In this document: positions 43,091 through 53,198 of the stretch, in pieces
How positions within the stretch are numbered: position 1 is the first letter of the stretch
Layout: the number at the start of each line of letters is the position of its first letter
Source: Przewalskia tangutica
Lineage: Eukaryota > Streptophyta > Magnoliopsida > Solanales > Solanaceae
Assembly (NCBI GenBank): GCA_029844215.1
Contig: CM056723.1
Coordinates: 9,694,980 to 9,758,979, forward strand
DNA: 64,000 nucleotides
Reading direction: 5' to 3'
The notes under the pieces: model-generated
The model's input: only the letters and a program-made list of their open reading frames with translations
Database searches by the model: none
Told to the model about the DNA's origin: nothing
Program-made: the position numbers and the translations under genes

Positions 43091-44462
43091 TGATCGGTGT
43101 ATTTTATATACACCTTTTGAGTCTGTTTAGTTAGTCTTTTGTCCCATTTTGCACATATAAGTGTCGTATTAGGATAGTTTTTCTTTCTATTGAGTCAAAG
43201 TGGTTGAAATGGCCAAATGGCGGAAAAGGAGCAAAAAGAGGGCAAAAGAGGAGATGTCAGAGCTGAAAACAGAGAAAGTGGCGAACGAGGCTAAAATCCA
43301 GACCAGCGCCGCGGCGCCCATTATTCAGAGAGGCAGAAGACTGTGCGCGGCTCCCTAAGACATCGATGCAGGCGCGGCGCTAAACATCCGAGAGCTACAG
43401 AAGATACAGTGGCCGCCGAACAGCGAATATCGAGCGCGGCGCAAAACACCCGGACGGATCGCAGAACTTGCGCGCGCTGCCTGCGAAGCGCGCGGCAGCG
43501 TAAAAATTAGGTCTTTTGACGGATTTTTGGGCCAACTGCGAGGAAAAGAAGGAGGCGTTTTAAACATAAAAGGAGAACCCTAGGCGGTTTTGAGGTTCCT
43601 TCTTGCACAACTCAAGATTCTTGCTTGGAGATTGGATACCATTTATTTTAGTAATTTTTTTTCCCTTTCTTTACTTTAATTCAGTTTTGTATGATGAACA
43701 TGGAATTAGTTCTTGTCATATTTATGGCTAGGAACTAATTCTCTTATAGGGCTTTCTATGTTGAATTTCTTGAACCTTATGTTATAAATTAATGCATGCT
43801 TATGGTAATTATTCTTATTGAGAGATCTATCCAATAATTGAGTTGAATTCTTGGTAGCTGATTGACAACTAGTTATCACTATATGATTTCTAATCAGATA
43901 CGAAAAGGGAGATTGTGAATATGCTGTAAGTTGGATAGACAGTCTTGAATTGGGGATGAAAATACCTCAATTAGATTTGTAGCGTTGATGAGAGGCTTAA
44001 CAACCCTAATTTTGCGCATTGTGCGTGACGGTCAACTAGGTTTTTGTGCTTAATCCTCCTATAGTGTTACCCTTATCAGCGAAAGTTAGGTAAGGAACAA
44101 TACTGGGGTTGAGTGTTTATATAACCCTAACGGGAGTATAAAACGATTTCGTAAACCTGCTTTCTCCAAAAGAAGAATACCATAAGTAATGCATTAGTAA
44201 GTAACATAAACGGATAGTAAGGATACATAGAAGCCCTATTCTCATCACATCTGAATTAAATCTTTATATTTAATTAGCTTTCATAACTCTTAGTTACAAA
44301 CCAAACAATCAATCATTAATTCACCAAATAGATACTAGAAAATAGATAACTGATACTTGGACCCTAATCTTAGAGGACGATATTCGGTCTTATCCAAGAC
44401 TATACTACTTGATACGATAACGTGCACTTGCGTTTAAAAGTGTGTGCATATTACACGCATCA
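43091..44462 (+). repeat. 3' LTR of the Athila-like element
   Basis: 1372 bp with the same ends as the 5' LTR. The GC island (43290-43505) differs from that of the 5' LTR by many substitutions and indels, while the flanking parts are nearly identical. Confidence 0.92.
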
Positions 44463-44801
44463 CTACACCAAGTGATCAACAAGTCGTTTACATAGAGGAA
44501 TGTTATGCCTAATGAATCGGTCATTACTTATGGCTAATGAATCGGTCATTTCCTCTTCATGTAAACACACTCGTCACACTTGTTAATAGAGACCTCTTTT
44601 GATAGTAGGGTACTATCAAATTTCTCGTGCCATTGTTCGGGCCTGTTTTAGCCTGTACAATGATTTGACAAGAAGACAGACCTTTGTCTCTTGTTCTGGA
44701 ACCACATACCCCAGTAGTTGGTCTATGTAGATTTCTCCTTCCAAATCATCATTTAGGGAGACTTTCTTAACATTCATTTGATGTATTTCAAGATTCCGCA
44801 A
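44463..44801 (-). pseudogene. Copia A reverse transcriptase, N-terminal half with mutated active site
   Basis: The minus strand reads LEIHQMNVKKVSLNDDLEGE, IYIDQLLGYVVPEQETKVCL and LVKSLYRLKQA. Close to the Athila-like insertion the YVDD box reads YVND (44483-44494), replacing the first catalytic aspartate. A 23-bp tandem duplication around 44507-44552 disrupts the frame. The insertion's CTACA duplication lies just after this box. Copia G keeps YVDD at the same place. Confidence 0.8.
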
Positions 44802-45322
44802 GGCGGCGATAGTTGTGAATATACGTATGAATGTATTAGATTTTTATTTGTCTATAGACCCATTGGCATTGTTGGTTCTCAACTTTTGTTTTGTGGCTCT
44901 TAGATGCTTTAGAAGTTTCGTCTTTACTTTTAAGTAATTAAGTAAAGGTAGCACAACCTTGTGCCATCATCCTAGAAAGTCACAAAGTACTTATTCCCCA
45001 CTCTAGCTTGAACTTCAAAATACATATGTTGATATACGTGAGTTCTAGATGAGTGGTTTCCCTTTCGACGGATCTAAGGAGACTTTTTGGAGAGTCTTTG
45101 CCTCAATGCCCACCTCACACTTATGTTGAGGGTTTATGTCGATAGACAACAATGATTCCAACTTTATCAATCTTAGTGTAGATTGATAGTTAACAATCTA
45201 ATCTATGGTGCCATAAATTAGAAGACACAGTAAGTAAAAGGAAGGCTCCATTTTATTGATAATAGAAGGCAGTACAAGTACAATATTTGCCTTAAAGAGG
45301 CCTTCACAGGCGAAGCCCCTTT
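44802..45322 (-). other. Unrecognised segment where Copia A integrase should be
   Basis: Only about 520 bp separate protease from RT, too little for a Copia integrase, and none of its motifs (HH, D,D,E) are seen in any frame. This is a deletion plus unrelated or highly degraded sequence. Confidence 0.55.
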
Positions 45323-45865
45323 CTAAGTAGACGACATTATAAGTGTAGCATTAACCTTAAGGAGGCCTTCACATGCGGAGCCCCTTCCTACAAATGTTTT
45401 GTTTTTAGTGATTACAAACTTATTAGCCTCTAGCACTAGTCTAAAACCAACATTCACTAATAAATTTCCAGAAATTAGATTTCGTTGAATTTCTGGGATA
45501 TGCATCACTTCTTTGAGAATCAGCTCCTTTCCGGACGTCATCTTAAGGGTTACCTTTCCTACCCCCAACACTTCTGAGGAGGAGTTGTTGCCCATGAACA
45601 ACTTCTTATCTGTGACTGGTGTATATGTGGAGAAGACGTCTTTATTGAAATAAATGTGACGGGTAACACCCGTGTCCAACCACCATTGCGTCGGATTATC
45701 AACAAGGTTTGCTTCTAGCACCACTGCTGAGAATTCTTCAATCATATCATCTAGGAGCGTGTCTTCGATGATGTTTACCCTATCCTTGCCTTTGTCCTTA
45801 TCATGTTTTTGCTTGCGGCAGGTTTTGGCCATATGACCAACTTTACCACAATAGTTGCATGTTCC
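45323..45865 (-). pseudogene. Copia A zinc knuckle and protease
   Basis: An intact CCHC knuckle CNYCGKVGHMAKTC (about 45865-45824 on the minus strand) is followed by KQKHDKDKGKDRVNIIED, then NPTQWWLDTGVTRHIYFNKD, the protease with catalytic DTG, and MTSGKELILKEVMHIPEIQR. It ends at a stop at 45323. The usual DSGA box is DTGV here. Confidence 0.85.
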
Positions 45866-46944
45866 CTTAAACTTTTCAGTTGCTTGGGACCGGCCATCCT
45901 TCTAGAACTTTCGATTTTCGCTTGGGTTCCCTTTGACTTCCGTCAGATTTGCCTTAGCTTCAACGGGTTGATTCCCCTTTGGCATGGCCTTTTTATTGTC
46001 CTCTTGAATCTGGAGTTTGACAATAAGTTCGTCTATGGTCATCTCCTTCGTTTTGAGTTTCAAGTAATTCATAAACTCATTCCATGAGGGAGGCAGCTTC
46101 TCGATTAATGCCTCAACCAAGAATTGCTCGTTGGGCTTCAATCCTTCCAAGTCTAAGTGATGTAGAATCATTTGAAATTCCTGGACTTGGGATGACACAC
46201 TTTTGTTGTCCACCATTTGAAATTTCAGAAATTTCCCAATGATGAACTTCTTGCTACCCGCATCTTGGGTGTTGTACTTCTTTTGTAGTTTGTCCCTCAA
46301 CTGCTTGACAGTTTCAACGGTACAATATACAGTGTAGAGAGGATCAGACATACTGTTTAGAATATAGTTCCTGCACATGAAATCATTGTGTTTCCATGCC
46401 TCACGAACCATCTTCATGTCGTCATCAACATGGTTACCTTGGCCCCCTCCCGCCAAATCATTTGGCTGAGGGTCTGTGTCTTCCCTAACTTGTGGAGGGT
46501 CTTCGATTAGGAAACGCTTTAGTCCCATAACCGTCAGGAAAAACAACATCTTTTGCTGTCATCGCTTGAAATGTGCACCAATGAACTTCTCAGGACGTTC
46601 ATGGTGAAATCCAGCGGGAGTTGGAGCAGGAGCAGGAGCACTCCCTTGACCATTAGCAAAGGCGTTGGGAACGCCTTGAGCAGCACCATAGGTGCTGCAA
46701 AAATACCTTGAGCAGCAACATATGCGTTGTGAATGTCTTGAGGAGCAGTGGGGGCACTAGTTGTGCCAAACGTAGCAGGTTGAAAGGCATTTGGAATGTC
46801 TGGATTAGTGGGGGAGTAGGCAGAGTCATTGCCTTGAGTGGTAGGATTGACACTAGTAGTGCCAAAAGCAGTGGAGTTGAAAGCATTGGAATTGCCTTGA
46901 GTGGTGTTCGAATTTCCAGCGTTGATTTGATCTTCAGCAGACAT
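45866..46944 (-). pseudogene. Copia A gag, broken by one frameshift and one stop
   Basis: The ATG at 46944 begins MSAEDQINAGNSNTTQ and runs through imperfect repeats of NAF...TFGTTS. After a frameshift near 46560 comes MLFFLTVMGLKRFLIEDPPQ, then VREAWKHNDFMCRNYILNSM, VETVKQLRDKLQKKYNTQDA, VSSQVQEFQMILHHLDLEGL and ALIEKLPPSWNEFMNYLKLK. A single TAG stop at about 45902 separates it from the zinc knuckle. It is the best-preserved gag in the window. Confidence 0.85.
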
Positions 46945-46979
46945 TGTTGTTGTTGTAACAACGAATATTATCTTAAGCT

Positions 46980-47800
46980 TGTTGTATATAAAGTGTAGTA
47001 TAAAAGAAATGGGAATGCAACAACAACAATCAATGAGAACAATATAACTTGTCTTGCTGAGTCGATTGATAACAATCTATCCTTAAGATAATATTGCCCC
47101 GTACTTCCTTTCTACGGTAGTATGGTAACTTATCTCCCAAGATAAAACATCGATCAAACTAATGAGCAAAGGAGACTCAAGAGTTCGCTATAGGAAGAAA
47201 GATCTTAGAGTGTTTGATTGCAAGAGAGGAAGAACAATTTTCAGAAATTGTAGTGTAGAATGTCAAGTGTTTTGCAAATGAGCCAAAGGCATCATTTTAT
47301 AGTGTTGAAAGATGACCTTCCACATGCCAAGTAATGACATTGAATTGCCATGAATTAGACTTGATTGTGGAGTTACAATTCAGCCAAATAATGGCTGAAT
47401 TCATGAGCAACATAATGGAGAGTTAATACTCCAAAGTCAGCCCAAAAATCACCTTAAATTTGCTTCCAACGTTCTGAAACTGTCGCAGCGCCGCGGCGCT
47501 GAGATGATTTTCTGGCGTCGCGGTCCTTTTTCCGACTTGTTTCGATATTCACACTTTGTACACTTTTTCCTTCATTTACCAACGTGAAACCAACGTCATT
47601 TGGCCAATAACCGTCTATTACCTTATGTCTCAAACAATTCGTATACGTACCAATATCTCTTCCATTTAAGAAAATTATGATCCTTGGCACTATATGTGCA
47701 CGTGTGTGGAAACAACGTTTCCGACGTGCGGGGTCCCAATTGTTCGATTAATAATTAAATAGGATTAATTTTATTTTACGTTTAATAAATATTTCCAACA
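46980..47800 (-). repeat. 5' LTR of Copia A
   Basis: 821 bp. The minus strand starts TGTTGGAAATATTT and ends TATACAACA. It contains a small GC island (47480-47520) where the other copy took its solo-LTR insertion. No canonical PBS was found next to it, and the adjacent minus strand reads AGCTTAAGATAATATTC. Confidence 0.88.
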
Positions 47801-48300
47801 ATAGCTACATACTTAAATTTTTGTGGCAATAAATAAATAAAAAATTGTCACAAGAATTTCTTTGTGGCTAAAGTATAAAAAATAGCTACATAATTGATAT
47901 ATCGTAGCAAAAGAATAAAATCATTAGCTATAGATATATATTTTTCGTGGAAAAAGTTTTATCAATATAATCACATTATAAAAACTAATTATGTAGCTAT
48001 ATAGATATGAAAAGTTTTATCTTTTGGCGATGTAAAGTTTGTAGCTGACTTTTAGGACGCTATATTTTGCTACGAAAACAAAATTTGTGGCTAAAGTGTT
48101 TTGCCACGGAAATTTTCATATCTAATCATGATACAGTTTGGAGCTACATATACATTATGTTGCAGTTGAAACTTGAAAGTATATTTATGTTATAGAGATA
48201 ATCTATATTAGGATAAATGTACTTTATATGCATTTGTATTTATATTAATGGAGATTAATTTTATGTCATTTGCAATTATTGAATTATTAGTTGATTTTTT
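47801..48300. other. CACTA-like AT-rich flank of Copia A
   Basis: Repeated words 'atagctac', 'gtggcaat', 'gtggctaaag' and 'gctacgaaa' in both orientations. Joined across Copia A this continues the sequence ending at 30708. Confidence 0.35.
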
Positions 48301-48760
48301 ATAATATTTATAAATGCATCCCAGTCCAGTGGGCAGCCCGACTGGCCCACTCCATCTTGTTTTCTGGGCCTGGCCCACGGAAAACCCTAGCTGCGTTTTT
48401 TATCTAAAACGCAACTATAAGTAGAGGGCTTCTATTCATTATTCAATACATTTAATTCATCAAGATTATTCTCTCTCAAAACTCTGCCGGATTTTCTAGT
48501 TTTCCGAAAGAGTAAATTAAATCGGAGTTTTCAGAAATTGCAATTGAGGAACTATTGCGTGCTCACCCTCGGTACACACTAGAATATTCCAGATTATACA
48601 AACTGTAAGTTTTCGTTCGAAGTATTACGATTATAATATGTTTGTATGTTTATATCATTACATAATCATCCTGCAATTTGCATGCTTGTTGGGTTTGAAA
48701 TAAAAAAAAATCAAATTTCACTGCGTACACGATCCAACAAAACCCTTTATGGCTTTGTTT
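48301..48760 (+). other. Promoter-like or LTR-like unique segment
   Basis: A less AT-rich stretch includes 'ggaaaaccctagctgcg', TATA-like 'ctataagtagaggg' (48414-48427) and 'ttctctctcaaaactctgcc'. It looks like a core promoter with a leader, either of a lost gene or of an LTR. No partner LTR and no ORF follow. Confidence 0.3.
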
Positions 48761-49737
48761 TTTTAATCATGAGAAGGATTTGATTTCTCCTTCGACTTCA
48801 ACTCATAACATCCATCGATCAACTTTATATTGGTAGACAGCTAGTTATGCAGAATTTTAGTAGTCCTACTAAATATAAGCTCTAAGGTACTTAGGTTAGG
48901 GCTCTTTAGTTTGGTACGTGTCGTATTTGCATGCGTGCATATAAATTTTATTCCAATTTTAATGGATTTTTTCATATCCTTTTTCCTTTTTAAGGGGCCA
49001 TGTGGGTGTGTATATAGTCTTCGATCTCTCATCTGCTACAACTGAATTGTAAATTGAGAATCGAACGAATAGTACTAATAGAAAGATAATTATATTGTGT
49101 CTTCTCTAAAGGAATATTTGAAAATTTAAGATTTAAGGTTGATTAAAGAAACGTGATGAAATAATATGTTCATAATTATATTTAGCAACGGCTTGACTTA
49201 ATTATTACTACAATATAGTTACCTATGAATTGTTTAGTGATGGATTAACGAGTTTTGGTGTAGTGCTAGCTAGCTTGGAGGGTTTACTTAGTTTTAAGGT
49301 GGTACTATCTAAATATCACGTATATGAAATTATAATTTTGAATATATATGTTCACACAACATGCTATAAAGTTTATATTTCAAGGGAGCAAGCTAGCTAC
49401 CACTTGAATTCACTTATAGCGTGAATATAAAAAATCTAACTAATTAGGGTGAAGCTAGAATTTTAGTTATGGACTTTAGACAAGCTAGCTAATTGGGCTT
49501 TAATGGCAAACTAGAGTTGTCTTGTGTCTGAAGAAAAAATCAGGATGTGGAGGATCATTTGTGTGCAAGTGCTACAATTATTTTGTGGTCCAAATTGCTT
49601 TGGCCAAAATTTTTATTTGTATTATAAAATTCACTAATTTATACAGAATTCAGTAAACTGTCTTTTTGACAATTCAAAATCAAAAGAATTAAAATTCTGA
49701 AACCGACTCTAGTTGATTATAACTACATTTGATATAA
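48761..49737. other. AT-rich intergenic DNA
   Basis: No gene was recognised. 'gttttggtgtagtg' at 49252-49265 is, inverted, CACTACACCAAAAC, a CACTA-type terminus without a visible partner. Confidence 0.35.
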
Positions 49738-50372
49738 TCAAGTGAAGATGAAATCAAACTACTGCATTAATTCATGAATAAGAGTTTCAAGCGATTCATA
49801 AGGAAAGCCCTAATAAAGTGTTTAGCTCCTAGCCATAGACATGCTAAGAACTAATACAATTCCAAATATAAACTGAATTAAAAAGAAAGAAAGAAAAATA
49901 CTGTGAACTAAAGTCTTCAATTGTAGCCTCAATCACTCGAGTTGTGTTGTGTGATAGAATGTCCAACCTCCTCAACTAGACTAATCCCTAGGGCTTAAGT
50001 ATGTTGCAAATTTCGTGCCCTACGGACCCTTCTGCCCTTGGCCAATTCTACTTCAGGTTTGGAAAATTTCGCATCGGCACCGCGGTTCTGCAGACTGGCA
50101 CCGCGGTTCCGAAAGTCCTGCAGCCTCTCAAGAATATGGCATCTGCCTCAGATGAACGGCAGCGTGATGCAGCGATCTCGACCCAATTTCGTCCTTTTTG
50201 CCTCGGGACCCTCATTTTCTGCCCATTTTTCGTTCATTTCGTCATTCTGCCTTTTTGAACCGCTGTAACTCAAAAGAAAGAAAAACGAACCTAATACTAT
50301 ACTAAACACAATAAAAACAAGTAAAATACTAACTAAAAATGACTCAAAAGCGTATACAAAATACGTCTAACA
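49738..50372 (-). repeat. Truncated Ty3-type LTR (family 2)
   Basis: The minus strand starts TGTTAGACGTATTTTGTATA and follows the solo LTR at 31319-32571, including the palindromic module (50075-50190) and 'ttaagccctaggg'. It breaks off at about 49738, so only the 5' half of the LTR remains. Confidence 0.8.
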
Positions 50373-50388
50373 AGATACCTATGACATT

Positions 50389-50530
50389 TATGATTCCATG
50401 AACATGTATCCATGATGCGAGTATAGATACTCAAAGACAGTATATGATTTCATGGACATGTATCCATGATGTGAGTATAGATACCCAAGACAGTATATGA
50501 TTATATGGACAGACATTCATGATGATTTTG
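50389..50530 (+). repeat. Tandem repeat, about 53-bp unit
   Basis: Two full units and a degraded third, each beginning 'tatgatt' and containing 'atgtatccatgatg' and 'gagtatagatac'. Confidence 0.75.
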
Positions 50531-51129
50531 ATATGACTCTCACTTTTTAAAAAAAAGGTACAGTTGACTCTCTGTTTATACAAGGTACTACAGTTGACTC
50601 TTATTTTATATGGTAAAGTTGGATTTGATATGTTGATTATCATACTTGTCTCTGTCATCTTTTGTACAGTTATGATCTTATTTACTATACTTTATATTTA
50701 CATACTTGGTACATTGTTGTCGACCCCTTCTCCGGAAGTGCGTTAAATCTGCAGGTATAGGTACTCAGTCTGATGATCCTCGAGCTTAGGATCTTTGCTC
50801 AGCTTTTGGGATAGCTCCATTGTTCCGGATCTTGTCATTTTGGTACAGACTTATGTATATTCAGGAGTACGGCGGGGCCTTGTCCCGTCACATTTCATTA
50901 TCAAACTCTTAGAGGTCTGTAGACAGATGTGGGTGGCAAATGTGTATTTGGATACATGTGGGTTGTATATGTTGTAGCTCATTTTGGAAAATTACGTATC
51001 TGATGTGACGCTTGTCGGCCTGTTTTATTATATGAGTTTTTCTTAAGCTTCCGCTGGTTATATGTGATGTGTGGGTATAAGGGTGCCCAGGTAGGGTACC
51101 AGTCGCGGCCTGTCGGCTCGGGTCGTGAT
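50531..51129 (+). repeat. Tekay/Del-like Ty3 LTR fragment
   Basis: Phrases such as 'agtacggcggggccttgtcc', 'ggtctgtagacagatgtggg' and 'gtagggtaccagtcgcggcc' ending 'gggtcgtgata' are of the kind I recall from chromovirus LTRs in Solanaceae. No coding part is present. It joins directly to a Copia RNase H at 51130. Confidence 0.55.
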
Positions 51130-51394
51130 AGAGAAAGTTGTCTTGGTTTATTGTGATAATGTTAGTGTCATCTCCCTTTCTGAGAATTCGATTCAGCACC
51201 AGCGCACTAAACATATTGAGATGAATTTTCATTTTGTTCGAGAGAAGGTAGCTCGTGGACAAGTACGCGTCTGTCATGTCCCTTCCAGATATCAAATTGC
51301 AGACATCTTTACAAAGGGTCTTCCCTCGGTCCTTTTTGAAGATTTCAGAGAAAGTCTCAGCGTACGAAGACCGCCCGCTATGACTGTGGGGGTG
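51130..51394 (+). pseudogene. Ale-like Copia RNase H fragment
   Basis: It reads KVVLVYCDNVSVISLSENSI, HQRTKHIEMNFHFVREKVAR and HVPSRYQIADIFTKGLPSVL, ending with a PPT-like 'gactgtgggggtg'. It is very close to Copia C's RNase H end. The rest of the element is missing on the left. Confidence 0.85.
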
Positions 51395-51590
51395 TGTTAA
51401 ACATGGTATATTGTGTATATTATGAAGGTATATTGTAGCATAATTAGACTTGTACTATTACCATAATTGTATAGTTAGTCTCCAAATAGAATAGAGTTTT
51501 AGATGTATAATAGGAAAATGATTTTCCTATATGTAATTTGTATATATACCCCATTCATTAATGAAAATAATTATGGGATTATTTCTTAAG
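51395..51590 (+). repeat. 3' LTR of the truncated Ale-like Copia
   Basis: TGTTAAACATGG..., about 195 bp. It shares 'tcattaatgaaaataat' and 'gattatttctt' with Copia C's LTR. The right border is degraded. Confidence 0.65.
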
Positions 51591-52603
51591 ATACTTTGAA
51601 ATAATACTTTCACTTGAGTAGATTTTTATACAATAGCGTGTGAGTGAATATAATAAAATCTTACAACTTTATCCTCCAACTATACTGTTGGTTTGCTATC
51701 CAGGAAAATTGATACCTTCTTGTTTTTATCTTTAGCAGATTCTAAAATGACCAGTTAACTTTCCAAAATTACAGAATTAACAAAAGCAAAAGGCTACTAG
51801 TGTGAATGCTATTTGTGGAACAACATACGTGTACCAAACGAAAAAACATAATCTAAAAGCTATTGTTATTGCGATGCCATTGTACCCGTGACGAGACATG
51901 AAAAAGATAAGGCTCAAATTAAGAGGATTCATTTTTTCTTCTTTATATTCTTTTATTTAATTTATTTAAATTAAAATGCTAATACTTCTCTTATCAGGGA
52001 TTAAGGAATGCTAATCTTACCACTTATTAGTATGTCATCATAGATTCTTGTTGTTCTTTTATTTGTTGGTACTACGAATGATCTGCTAGTTGCACTAGAT
52101 CGAATTATTAAAATTAAGAATATAATTAAACACTTTTTGTGAATTTCAATCTGTCATACGAGGTCATTTACCACCTTCGACATGATTACCATTGAATTCT
52201 TATTATCTGTAATTAGGGACGTCAAAACTAAACCATATCCACCCAACCAGTTCAAATTTGAGCGGGTCAATAACTCAGTCATTTTGACTAGCTCAATTGA
52301 ACTCATTTAAAATTGATCTCATATATAGTTAAAATTGATGCATGAGAAATCTTATTAAAAATATTTTAAAATAATTTATTTTTTGTTTGATATGATATAT
52401 ATAACTATAATAAAGAAAAAAAGTTTTATTAGACACTTAAAAATTATAAAAAAAGGAAACTTAATAAGAATTGACAGATTGTATTATGACCAACTTGTTA
52501 GTTCATTTCAACCTACTTAATGACCAGTTCATTAATTAACTTAATTTATTTTGATCCGTCGTAGTTCAGTTTAACGCATCCATTTGATACCCATACCTGT
52601 AAT
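51591..52603. other. AT-rich intergenic DNA
   Basis: Nothing recognised. Confidence 0.4.
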
Positions 52604-52845
52604 TGTAAGAATTATTTAGAACTGGAAAATCTTTCTTAATCTTATTCATCCCAAATGGTTACAATATATACACTAAATAACAATTAATAGGAAGATTAAG
52701 TCTTCCTTAAAATCCTCCTACCTATCCCATAATATATTCTTATTCCCTATATTAATACTAATCTATTTAATACATAATACTACTTACCATTTACAAAAGA
52801 TTCTACATAATTATATTATTAATAGTAATTAATAATATTCTAACA
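52604..52845 (-). repeat. 3' LTR of Copia D
   Basis: 242 bp, plus-strand ends TGTAAGAATT...CTAACA. Confidence 0.92.
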
Positions 52846-53198
52846 CTCCCATGATCGAAGCGGAGGAGGCGAATCTTGAGCGTCGAAATTCTTCAAATAA
52901 GATCAGCGGAAGCCCTTTTGTGAAGATATCTGCAATCTGATGTCGCGTCGGGACATGTAACACTCGCACCGGTCCGCGAGCTACCTTTTCACGGACAAAA
53001 TGAATATCTAACTCAATATGCTTAGTGCGTTGATGATGGATTGGATTTTCGGAGAGATAAATTGCACTAATGTTATCACAGTATACCATGATGGCTGTCG
53101 GAATAGGACAATGAAACTCAAGTAAAAGATTCTGAATCGGCGTAGTCGACATGACATTAGCTACCGCGGTATTCAACCGGCGAACGTGATACGGTGGG
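52846..53198 (-). pseudogene. Copia D RNase H
   Basis: The minus strand reads MVYCDNISAIYLSENPIHHQ, RTKHIELDIHFVREKVARGP and HVPTRHQIADIFTKGLPLIL. The upstream SRSP..EYRG motif has lost residues compared with Copia C (LSRSGAEAEYRG), and a stop follows SWSSKR at about 53197. Confidence 0.85.

Larger units (their letters stand above)
35833..44462 (+). mobile_element. Athila-like Ty3 element, structurally complete but lacking RT and integrase
   Basis: 8.63 kb with a perfect 5-bp duplication CTACA (35828-35832 and 44463-44467) inside the RT of Copia A. LTRs are 1387 and 1372 bp. A tRNA-Asp-type PBS and a G-rich PPT are present. Recognisable coding parts are gag, protease and a second ORF in the env position. 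Between the protease (ending 39895) and the second ORF (starting 40804) only untranslated sequence and a GC island are found, so RT, RNase H and integrase are absent. It must have moved with proteins supplied by another element. Confidence 0.88.
30709..47800 (-). mobile_element. Copia A with three nested Ty3-type insertions
   Basis: The minus-strand Copia has its 5' LTR at 46980-47800 and its 3' LTR at 30709-32847. Flanking bases are ATAGT on the left and ATAGC on the right, a 5-bp duplication with one change. Removing the nested insertions leaves about 5.7 kb of Copia. Order on the minus strand: gag, zinc knuckle, protease, a short unrecognised stretch, RT, RNase H, 3' UTR, PPT (ccaagaggggat), LTR. 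Integrase is missing and the RT catalytic box is mutated. Copia G at 58337-60937 is a relative. Confidence 0.88.

Noticed and set aside
44460..44474. CACTACACCAAG as a CACTA transposon terminus
   Set aside because: It is the last two bases of the Athila-like LTR plus its CTACA target duplication and Copia A sequence.
48301..48760. Promoter of a host gene
   Set aside because: TATA and leader-like sequence are present but no coding sequence follows, and an LTR origin is equally likely. Kept only as a low-confidence segment.
50389..50530. CRISPR-like or satellite array
   Set aside because: Only two and a half units, no spacers, in plant nuclear DNA. A local tandem duplication is sufficient.
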